From assembly GCA_046727435.1 (NCBI GenBank), contig JBKPCR010000306.1, positions 1-6,066 of the forward strand: 6,066 nucleotides of DNA. The letters run 5' to 3'. Position numbers and translations under genes: made by a program. Positions 1 through 5,748 of this stretch are shown one piece after another (the first letter of the stretch is position 1; each line of letters starts with the position of its first letter). A model generated the notes under the pieces. That model was not told where the DNA came from, did no database searches, and saw only the letters and a list, made by a program, of their open reading frames with translations. The stretch is from CAVPRW01 sp046727435 [NCBI: bacterium] (GTDB taxonomy: Bacteria; Tectomicrobia; Entotheonellia; J063).

Positions 1-492
1 TTGGAGAATGTCAAAATCGGGCGTCATGTGCACCTCCACTCGGGGGCGCTCGCCTGCGGCTTCTACTATGGCAAAGCAGCGCGGGAAGAATTTGCACACC
101 GAGAGGTCATCGAGCGCGAGATTATCGATCTCTTAGAACTCCAGGACATTCGCCATCAGATCGTCGGCACCCTGCCCTACGGCGCCCAGAAGCGGGTAGA
201 GTTGGCGCGGGCGCTGGCCTTAGACCCTTCACTCCTGCTCCTCGATGAGCCTACCGCGGGCATGAACGCCGAGGAAACCGAGGACATGGTGCGCCTTATC
301 CTGTATATCAAGCGCGTCCGCCAGCTGACTGCGGTGATGATCGAACACGACATGGGTGTGGTGATGGACATCTCAGACCATGTGGCGGTCCTTGATTTCG
401 GCGAGAAGATCGCCGAAGGGATCCCCGCCGAGGTGCAGCAGAACCCGTTGGTGATCAAGGCGTATCTAGGCGAGGAATTCGAGGTGGCGTAG
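1..492 (+). CDS. livG: LivG-type ABC transporter ATP-binding protein (3' part, 5' end outside window)
   Basis: This is the cytoplasmic ATPase subunit of a branched-chain amino acid (HAAT) family importer; with LivF it would power LivH/LivM. Only the C-terminal 163 codons are present. Family members are about 250-260 residues, so roughly 90-100 residues including Walker A lie upstream. The frame is open from base 1, and the first TTG is probably an internal Leu of the family's LENV..GRH segment, not a start. Visible in order (window residue numbers): the NVKIGRH stretch after the Q-loop (3-9), the ABC signature LPYGAQKRVELARAL (58-72, the LivG-type form of LSGGQ), Walker B LLLLDEP (78-84) with catalytic Glu83, the D-loop region after TAGMNA, and the switch His115 in MIEHDMGVVMD. 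The tail KIAEG..AEV..NP.VI.AYLGEEF is typical of the family. The gene ends 18 bases before the acyl-CoA ligase, implying cotranscription. Family assignment is firm; the substrate is not known. Confidence 0.95.
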   Translation: MENVKIGRHVHLHSGALACGFYYGKAAREEFAHREVIEREIIDLLELQDIRHQIVGTLPYGAQKRVELARALALDPSLLLLDEPTAGMNAEETEDMVRLILYIKRVRQLTAVMIEHDMGVVMDISDHVAVLDFGEKIAEGIPAEVQQNPLVIKAYLGEEFEVA

Positions 493-495
493 ACA

Positions 496-505
496 GGGAA
501 GGGAA
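496..505 (+). promoter_or_regulatory. Purine-rich ribosome-binding site for the acyl-CoA ligase
   Basis: A GGGAAGGGAA run lies in the 18-base gap between the livG stop and the ATG at 511, with about 5 bases of spacing. It supports that ATG as the ligase start. Confidence 0.55.
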
Positions 506-510
506 CCGGC

Positions 511-2325
511 ATGGAGCAGGGCACGATTCCGCAACTGTTTGTCGCCAAGGCCCGTCAATATGGCTCTGCGCGAGTGGCGCTGCGCGAGAAGGCCTATGGT
601 ATCTGGCAAGAGGTCACATGGCAGCAATATTACGAGCACGTGTGCATGCTTTGCCTGGGCCTGGTGCAGCTGGGTCTGCAGCGCGGCGATAAAGTCGCGG
701 TGATCTGCGGAAACCGCCCCGAGTGGCTCTATGTGGAACTAGCGGCGCAGTCAGCTGGCGCCGTCCCCGTCGGGATTTTCGTCGATAGCCTCCACCATCA
801 CGTGAAATTTATCCTCGATCACGCTGAGGCGCGCTTCGTCATCGTTGAAGATCAAGAACAGGTCGACAAGGTCTTAGACATACGCGATGAGCTGCCTGGT
901 CTGGAGCGCGTCATCGTGGATGACACACGGGGGTTGGAGGATTATCGCGAGCCGCTCCTCCTCAGCTTGGGCGAGGTGGAAGCCCTCGGCCGTGACTTGC
1001 GAACTCGTGAGCCACATCTGTACGATGAGCTCATGGCCAAAGGTGCGCCCTCCGATGTCGCCTTGCTCGCCTATACCTCTGGCACCACCGGGGTGCCGAA
1101 GGCCGCCATGATTAGCCATCGGAATCTGCTCTCGATGGCCGCGGGTGTGATGCACATCGATCCCATCAGCGATGCCGATGACATGGTGTCCCTTCTCCCA
1201 TTTGCCTGGGTTGGGGAACAACTCATGAGCGTCGCCATCGCATTGTCTGCCGGGGCGACGGTCAACTTTCCCGAAAAGCCAGAGACGATACGCGACGATG
1301 TGCGCGAGATCGGTCCACAGCTGATCCTCGCTCCCCCGCGACTCTGGGAGGCAATGTGCTCGGAGTATCAGGTGAAGATCGCTGCTGCGGGGTTCCTCAA
1401 GCGCTTGGCCGCTGGGACGGCTTTGGCAATCGGACAGCGCGTGGCGGAACGGCAATTAAATGGTCGGCCCGTGGGGTTAAGCTGGCGACTGCTTGCTGTA
1501 TTGGCTTATGTCCTAACCTTTCGCAGCCTGCAGGATAAGCTGGGGATGTCGCGTCTGCGCTATGCCTACACCGGCGGCGCGCCGCTGGGCTCGGAGATCT
1601 TTAAATTTTTCCGAGCGATCGGGCTCAACCTCAAACAAGTCTACGGCCAGACGGAGACTGCGGGCATTTGTGTCCTGCACCCCGATGGCGAGGTGCGGGG
1701 GGAGACCGTGGGTAAGCCCACTCCTGGCACCACCATCCACCTCTCCGACATCGGCGAGATCCTGATTCGCGGGGAGTGCGTCTTCCTGGGGTATTATAAG
1801 AATCCCGAGGCGACTGCCAGGGCGCTGGAGGATGGCTGGCTGCACACCGGTGATGCGGGATACCTCGACGAACACGGGCATCTGGTCATGATCGACCGCT
1901 TAACAGATGTCTTAAGACTTGCCGATGGCTCCCACTTCTCGCCCACCCTCATCGAGAACAAGTTGAAGTTTAGCCCCTATATTCGTGAGGCGGTGGTGGT
2001 CGGCGAGGATCGACCGTACATCGTCGCCCTGATCCAGATCGACATGGGCAACATGGCCAACTGGGCCAAGTCGAATCGCCTTCCCTACACCACTTTCAAA
2101 GACCTCTCGAATAAACCGGAAATCTATCAACTAATCGCCACCGAGATTACACGCGTCAACCAGAACCTGCCCGAGGTGGCGCAGATTCGGCGGTTCGCGA
2201 TCTTCGACAAGGAGCTGCATGCCGACGATGAAGAACTCACGCGCACACAAAAGGTGCGTCGGGCCACGGTCGGCGTGAAATATACGGCAATGATCGAAGC
2301 CTTATACACTCCACATGGGGGATGA
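511..2325 (+). CDS. AMP-forming acyl-CoA synthetase (long-chain fatty acid-CoA ligase-like)
   Basis: Complete 604-residue member of the adenylate-forming (ANL, AMP-binding) superfamily. Such enzymes activate a carboxylic acid with ATP to an acyl-AMP and transfer it to CoA. Motifs in order: ATP P-loop YTSGTTGVPK (188-197); LLPFAWVGEQ (228-237) in the A4 position; YTGGAPL (353-359); YGQTETAG (378-385, A5); GWLHTGDAGYLDEHGHLVMI (442-461, A7); hinge IDRLTD (461-466); and KVRR (581-584) near the C-terminus, where Lys581 is the candidate adenylation lysine. The helical insert at about 290-345, ending in a DKLGMSRLRYAYTGG-type segment, resembles long-chain acyl-CoA synthetases rather than short acetyl-CoA or luciferase-type enzymes. 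There is no signal peptide, so it is cytoplasmic. The final motif reads LTRTQKVRR where relatives usually have Pro in place of the Arg. It sits between livG and livH, so a role in activating the imported substrate is inferred. The true acyl substrate (fatty, aromatic or dicarboxylic) cannot be read from sequence. Confidence 0.93.
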   Translation: MEQGTIPQLFVAKARQYGSARVALREKAYGIWQEVTWQQYYEHVCMLCLGLVQLGLQRGDKVAVICGNRPEWLYVELAAQSAGAVPVGIFVDSLHHHVKFILDHAEARFVIVEDQEQVDKVLDIRDELPGLERVIVDDTRGLEDYREPLLLSLGEVEALGRDLRTREPHLYDELMAKGAPSDVALLAYTSGTTGVPKAAMISHRNLLSMAAGVMHIDPISDADDMVSLLPFAWVGEQLMSVAIALSAGATVNFPEKPETIRDDVREIGPQLILAPPRLWEAMCSEYQVKIAAAGFLKRLAAGTALAIGQRVAERQLNGRPVGLSWRLLAVLAYVLTFRSLQDKLGMSRLRYAYTGGAPLGSEIFKFFRAIGLNLKQVYGQTETAGICVLHPDGEVRGETVGKPTPGTTIHLSDIGEILIRGECVFLGYYKNPEATARALEDGWLHTGDAGYLDEHGHLVMIDRLTDVLRLADGSHFSPTLIENKLKFSPYIREAVVVGEDRPYIVALIQIDMGNMANWAKSNRLPYTTFKDLSNKPEIYQLIATEITRVNQNLPEVAQIRRFAIFDKELHADDEELTRTQKVRRATVGVKYTAMIEALYTPHGG

Positions 2326-2329
2326 TTCC

Positions 2330-2335
2330 AGGGGA
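2330..2335 (+). promoter_or_regulatory. Ribosome-binding site deciding the livH start
   Basis: AGGGGA lies 7 bases before the ATG at 2343. The in-frame ATG at 2322 has only a G-run abutting it, with no usable spacing. This favours 2343 as the livH start, although 2322 overlaps the ligase stop as ATGA. Confidence 0.5.
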
Positions 2336-2342
2336 TGGTAGC

Positions 2343-3242
2343 ATGATCGAGCAGTTGGTGTTCATGCTGCAGTTACTAATCACCGGGGTTGCAGTCGGGA
2401 GCGTCTATGCACTGATGGCTCTCGGGTTTGTACTCATCTTCAAGGCCTCGAGCGTGGTCAACTTCGGGCCGGGGGAACTCGTGCTGTTCGGGGCGTATGT
2501 GTCGTGGGCAACAATTTTACAAATGCACTTACCCCTCTATCTGGCTTTGCCGCTGACACTGGCGACGTCAATTGCCCTGGGTCTCATCATCGAGCGGGGG
2601 GTGCTGCGACCCCTCATTGGGGAACCGCTGATCTCCGTCATCATGGTCACATTCGGCTTTGCCAGTGTCATTCGCGGCGTCCTCAATATGGTCTGGGGCA
2701 GTGATACCCGTCCATTCCCGGCGCTGTTTTCCTCGATCCCCTTCCACCTTGGGCCGGTTCCCGTCTCGCCAGTGCACCTGTGGAGTTTCGTGATGGCGGT
2801 CATCTTACTGGCAGCCTTCTCTCTGTTCTTTAAGTACAGTCTGACCGGGATGGCGATGCGAGCCACTGCCGACAACCAGCAGGTGGCGCTCTCCCTGGGG
2901 ATCAGCGTGAAAGGCATCTTCGCCCTCTCCTGGTGCATCGCCACGGTGGTATCGACGCTCGGGGGAATTATTCTGGGAAGTGTCCGAGGTGGGGTGGATT
3001 TTTCCCTGGCAGATTTGGGTCTGAAAGTGTTTCCGGTGGTCATCCTCGGTGGCCTGGATAGCATTATGGGTGCCATCGTTGGCGGCGTGTTGATCGGGGT
3101 CCTCGAAAATCTCTCGGGCGGCTACCTCGATCCCATCTTTGGCGGCGGTGTCAAAGAGGTCGCGCCGTTCGCGGTTCTAGTCCTGATCCTGATGCTCCGC
3201 CCTTATGGTCTCTTTGGCAAGGTCGAGATCGAACGCGTGTAG
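2343..3242 (+). CDS. livH: LivH-type branched-chain amino acid ABC transporter permease
   Basis: Inner-membrane permease of a HAAT-family importer, expected to pair with LivM to form the translocation path. From ATG 2343 it is 299 residues, normal for LivH (about 290-310). Family features: the N-terminal signature GSVYALMALGFVLIFKASSV (19-38) followed by VNFGPGELVLFGAYV; a cytoplasmic ATPase-coupling loop around MRATADNQQVALSLGI (172-187); VVILGGLDSIMGAIVGGVLI (232-251); and the C-terminal LRPYGLFG (285-292). Roughly eight hydrophobic spans are visible, near 8-34, 45-60, 64-84, 93-115, 147-163, 190-213, 226-256 and 272-289. The frame also allows an ATG at 2322 (7 more residues, MIPGDGS) that overlaps the ligase TGA by ATGA. 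I prefer 2343 because of its better-spaced AGGGGA and because MIEQLV.. resembles usual LivH starts. Translation coupled to the ligase is likely either way. The ligand is not known. Confidence 0.94.
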   Translation: MIEQLVFMLQLLITGVAVGSVYALMALGFVLIFKASSVVNFGPGELVLFGAYVSWATILQMHLPLYLALPLTLATSIALGLIIERGVLRPLIGEPLISVIMVTFGFASVIRGVLNMVWGSDTRPFPALFSSIPFHLGPVPVSPVHLWSFVMAVILLAAFSLFFKYSLTGMAMRATADNQQVALSLGISVKGIFALSWCIATVVSTLGGIILGSVRGGVDFSLADLGLKVFPVVILGGLDSIMGAIVGGVLIGVLENLSGGYLDPIFGGGVKEVAPFAVLVLILMLRPYGLFGKVEIERV

Positions 3243-3308
3243 AAGAACAGTGCTAAGGGCTGAGAGTTGCCTTGCCTTACGACTCAGCACTCAGTACCGT
3301 GTTCTTGA
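3243..3308 (+). repeat. Imperfect palindrome of TGAG/CTCA heptamers in the livH-livM spacer (element 1)
   Basis: Directly after the livH stop, a left arm (3243-3266, AAGAACAGTGCT... then GGCTGAG) faces a right arm (3282-3307) made of heptamers ACTCAGC and ACTCAGT followed by ACCGTGTTCTT. The outer ends AAGAACA and TGTTCTT are exact reverse complements, and GCTGAG pairs with CTCAGC. About 15 bases separate the arms, so the RNA could form an imperfect hairpin. It lacks the 3' U-run of an intrinsic terminator. A related element lies after livM at 4376-4516. It may act as an mRNA processing or stability hairpin or be one copy of a dispersed repeat family; neither is shown here. Confidence 0.7.
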
Positions 3309-3331
3309 ACCCTTCTGCTTGGGGGGCCGGC

Positions 3332-4375
3332 ATGAAGTGCGGTGGATTCAGGGTTCGGTATCGGGATGACGAACGCATCTTTGATACGCATGCGCCGATC
3401 GTCGCGCTCGTGGTCCTCCTCAGCATTCTCTGCATCGTTCCTCTCCGGACCTCCACCTATTGGCTCGACGTTCTCAACCGCATCGGTATCGCCATCATTG
3501 GCGCGTTGGGCCTGAATATTCTAATCGGGTTTACGGGACAGATCTCTATTGGCCATGCGGCATTCTTGGCGGTCGGCGCCTATACGACAGCAATACTTGA
3601 GGCGAAAATTGGGGTGCCGTTTTATCTGGCGATTCCGGCGGCAGCTACGGTGACCGCCGTCTTTGGCCTCCTCTTTGGCCTCCCCTCGCTGCGGCTCAAA
3701 GGTTTGTATTTGGCCATTGCGACGCTCGCGGCGCACTTCATCACGACGTATGTCATCATCCATTGGGAGAGCATGACGGGGGGAGTACTGGGCCTGTTGG
3801 TTCCGACTCCTACCCTCTTCGGCCTGCCGCTGGACTCAGATCCGCGGATTTTTTACGTGATCCTTGCCTGTGTCATCCCAGCCACATTCTTCGCCAAAAA
3901 TCTGTTTCGCACCAAAGTGGGACGAGCGTTTATCGCCATTCGCGACCGGGACGTGGCAGCACAGGTGATCGGGGTAAGCCTCTTCCGGTACAAGTTGCTG
4001 GCGTTCTTGATCAGCTCGTTTTATGCTGGCATTGCGGGTGGGCTGATGGCCCACCACTCGCGAATTCTGTTCCCAGACGCCTTCACCCTGCTGGTGGCCA
4101 TCGACTACCTAGCGATGATCATCATTGGCGGCATGGGGAGCATTCTTGGGTCGATATTCGGAGCGATGTTCATGACGCTGATCCCCGAGGTTCTCAAACT
4201 CACTGCCACTTCGCTCAGCGGCGTGTACCCACAGTCATTCGGACTGATTGCGTCGGCACGAGACGTCATTTTCGGCCTGGCGATCATTACTTTCTTGATC
4301 TTTGAACCCGAGGGCTTGGCCCGCATCTGGTTGCGTATCCGAACCTATTGGAAACTGTGGCCCTATTCGTATTAA
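3332..4375 (+). CDS. livM: LivM-type branched-chain amino acid ABC transporter permease
   Basis: Second inner-membrane permease of the importer. From ATG 3332 it is 347 residues, normal for LivM. Visible features: the N-terminal cytoplasmic segment CGGFRVRYRDDERIF (3-17), characteristic of this LivM subgroup; the family signature NILIGFTGQISIGHAAFLAV (62-81) followed by GAYTTA; SLRLKGLYLAIATLA (119-133); the ATPase-coupling loop GRAFIAIRDRDVAAQVIGV (197-215); MIIIGGMGSILGSIFGAMF (262-280); and the ending FEPEGLARIW (324-333) with a basic, aromatic tail finishing KLWPYSY. About eight to ten hydrophobic spans follow the usual pattern. The frame is open back to a TTG at 3272, but those 20 extra codons would be translated from the palindromic repeat and look nothing like LivM. 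ATG 3332 starts exactly at the conserved segment and has a GGGGGG run (3321-3326) 5 bases upstream. It is framed on both sides by related repeat elements. Confidence 0.94.
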   Translation: MKCGGFRVRYRDDERIFDTHAPIVALVVLLSILCIVPLRTSTYWLDVLNRIGIAIIGALGLNILIGFTGQISIGHAAFLAVGAYTTAILEAKIGVPFYLAIPAAATVTAVFGLLFGLPSLRLKGLYLAIATLAAHFITTYVIIHWESMTGGVLGLLVPTPTLFGLPLDSDPRIFYVILACVIPATFFAKNLFRTKVGRAFIAIRDRDVAAQVIGVSLFRYKLLAFLISSFYAGIAGGLMAHHSRILFPDAFTLLVAIDYLAMIIIGGMGSILGSIFGAMFMTLIPEVLKLTATSLSGVYPQSFGLIASARDVIFGLAIITFLIFEPEGLARIWLRIRTYWKLWPYSY

Positions 4376-4516
4376 AGAGAGTACTGAGGGGTGAGGACTG
4401 AGGACCGCGAGTTTGAAAATGATAGCATTAACCTCTGCTCAATGGGGGTGGTCCGTGATCCATGTAGGTCTGGACTCTTGGTTCATCTAAACCTCAGTTC
4501 TCAGTCCTGTTCTTGA
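4376..4516 (+). repeat. Heptamer inverted repeat in the livM-binding protein spacer (element 2)
   Basis: Right after the livM stop come three tandem heptamers, TACTGAG, GGGTGAG and GACTGAG (4382-4402). About 90 bases later the opposite orientation appears as CTCAGTT and CTCAGTC (4493-4506), followed by CTGTTCTTGA (4507-4516). The right end matches the right end of element 1 (CTCAGTacc then TGTTCTTGA at 3300-3308), so the two spacers hold related elements. The interior 4407-4490 carries no open frame of note and no convincing promoter; GGACC (4402-4406) and GGTCC (4450-4454) could pair weakly. The element ends next to the ribosome-binding site of the binding protein, so any fold could affect its expression. 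Function is unknown. Confidence 0.68.
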
Positions 4517-4517
4517 G

Positions 4518-4522
4518 AGGAG
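4518..4522 (+). promoter_or_regulatory. Strong Shine-Dalgarno for the binding protein
   Basis: AGGAG inside the purine-rich run GAGAGGAGAAG lies 6 bases before ATG 4529. It is the best ribosome-binding site in the window, in line with the excess of binding protein over membrane subunits that such importers usually need. Confidence 0.75.
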
Positions 4523-4528
4523 AAGACG

Positions 4529-5725
4529 ATGAGCCGTAAATCGTTCGCATCGATCTGCTGCGTTATTGTCATCCTCGTAGGGTTCGGCGTTCTTTACCCG
4601 GAAGCGCAGGCGCAGGGCACCATTAAGCTCGGCAATCTCGTGGACCTCACCGGACCGACCTCAGATCAGGGGAAGGATATCTCGCAAGCTCGCATCGATG
4701 CCGTGCAATATTTCAATGCTAAAGGAGGCATCAACGGCAAGACAATTGAACTCGTAAGCGTCGAGTACGGTTTTCAGCCGCCGCGCGCGGTGGCGGCGTA
4801 CAAGAAATTCGTCGAGGAAGATAAGGTCATACTGGTTCTAGGCTACGGCACACCCGATACGGAGGCGCTGCGGCCTTACATCACGAAGGATAAAGTGCCC
4901 TATCTCTCAGGGTCCTATTCTGGCCACCTCACCGACCCGAAACAGACGCCTTACAATTTCCCTGGTGGAATCGACTATTCGAGTCAGATTCGCATTTTCC
5001 TGAACTACGTGAAGGAGACCTGGACCGACACCAGCCGCAAACCGCGGGTGGCCTTTATTTTTGCAGATAATGCGTATGGGCGGGCGCCAATCGAGGCGGG
5101 ACGTGAGTATGCCAAAGAGATCGGTGTGGACCTAGTGGACGAGCAGATCATTCCCACAGTTCTCACAGATGCCACCTCGCAATTGCTCAATATGAAGAAG
5201 AAGGACCCGGATTTTGCCTACATCAATACCAATACCCAGTGGGTCCCAGTGGTCCTCAAAGACTCGTTAAAACTGGGATTGAAGACCACTTATGTGGTCA
5301 ATAATTATGGCTTTGACGAGCGCACGCCGAGCCTGGCCGGCGACGCGGCCGAGGGCGTGATCGGCATTGCCGATGTGGCCTTCTGGGGAGATGACGTGCC
5401 AGGCATGAAGGTCCTGATGGATTTCCACAAGGAACATCATCCGAACGATACCCATAACTCCCCCTATATGCGTGGCTGGTTATGGGTCATGGTCGCGGTC
5501 GAGGCCCTCAAACGCTCGTCAGATAATCTCAGCGGTGAGGGAGTCAAAAAGGCCCTGGAGAGCCTGCGGGACTTCGACACTTGGGGCTTGAGTCAACCGT
5601 TCACCTACACAGCCGAGGATCACCGGCCGACCACAAAAGCTAAGCTCTATACCATCAAGGGGAGTAAATTGGTCCCCATGCGTGATGTGGAGGTGCCGCG
5701 CAACACGGCATGGCTGGGGAAATAA
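4529..5725 (+). CDS. Periplasmic substrate-binding protein of a Liv/HAAT-type ABC transporter
   Basis: Complete 398-residue type I periplasmic binding protein (LivJ/LivK-like, Peripla_BP_6 family) that would capture the ligand and present it to LivH/LivM. The N-terminus is a Sec signal peptide: basic start MSRK, hydrophobic core about 8-22, and AQA (26-28), so cleavage is likely before Gln29. The mature start TIKLGNLVDLTGPTSDQGKD (31-50) and FNAKGGINGKTIELVSVEYG (62-81) are family hallmarks. Lobe-crossing segments include VLGYGTPDTEALRPY (103-117), VPYLSGSYSGHLTDP (123-137), PRVAFIFADNAYGRAPIEAG (172-191) and VVNNYGFDER (256-265). Length is normal for the family. No lipobox is seen: Cys10 and Cys11 are at the start of the hydrophobic core, so a soluble periplasmic protein is expected. 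It has its own strong ribosome-binding site after a 153-base spacer. The ligand is undetermined; the neighbouring acyl-CoA ligase makes a carboxylate other than Leu/Ile/Val plausible. Confidence 0.94.
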   Translation: MSRKSFASICCVIVILVGFGVLYPEAQAQGTIKLGNLVDLTGPTSDQGKDISQARIDAVQYFNAKGGINGKTIELVSVEYGFQPPRAVAAYKKFVEEDKVILVLGYGTPDTEALRPYITKDKVPYLSGSYSGHLTDPKQTPYNFPGGIDYSSQIRIFLNYVKETWTDTSRKPRVAFIFADNAYGRAPIEAGREYAKEIGVDLVDEQIIPTVLTDATSQLLNMKKKDPDFAYINTNTQWVPVVLKDSLKLGLKTTYVVNNYGFDERTPSLAGDAAEGVIGIADVAFWGDDVPGMKVLMDFHKEHHPNDTHNSPYMRGWLWVMVAVEALKRSSDNLSGEGVKKALESLRDFDTWGLSQPFTYTAEDHRPTTKAKLYTIKGSKLVPMRDVEVPRNTAWLGK

Positions 5726-5748
5726 AATAGGATGGTCAGAAACAGACG

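Noticed and set aside
1-3. TTG at base 1 as the real livG start
   Set aside because: The protein would lack Walker A and the Q-loop. The first residues match an internal segment of LivG, so the gene is cut by the window edge.
874-1455. 193-codon open frame on the minus strand inside the ligase
   Set aside because: It lies wholly antisense to a gene with intact family motifs, has a low-complexity His/Arg/Gly-rich composition and matches no family I recognise; a GC-driven shadow.
2537-3076. 179-codon minus-strand open frame inside livH
   Set aside because: Antisense to a conserved permease, Pro/Arg/Met-rich and with no domain features; a shadow.
3243-3310. Intrinsic terminator after livH
   Set aside because: There is an inverted repeat but the arms are interrupted, the ends are not especially GC-rich and no U-run follows. 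The operon continues with livM, which the transporter needs.
3763-4305. 180-codon plus-strand frame inside livM
   Set aside because: Overlaps livM in another frame, and its translation is Gly/His/Pro/Arg-rich without membrane spans; not a gene.
4413-4441. Possible promoter (TTGAAA at 4413-4418) in the livM-binding protein spacer
   Set aside because: At 17-base spacing the -10 position reads TGCTCA, far from TATAAT. No other pair in the spacer is convincing.
4556-4561. Lipoprotein cysteine in the binding-protein leader (Cys10/Cys11)
   Set aside because: The cysteines come before the hydrophobic core, not after it, and no L-A/S-G/A-C lipobox is present. AQA at 26-28 gives a normal signal peptidase I site.
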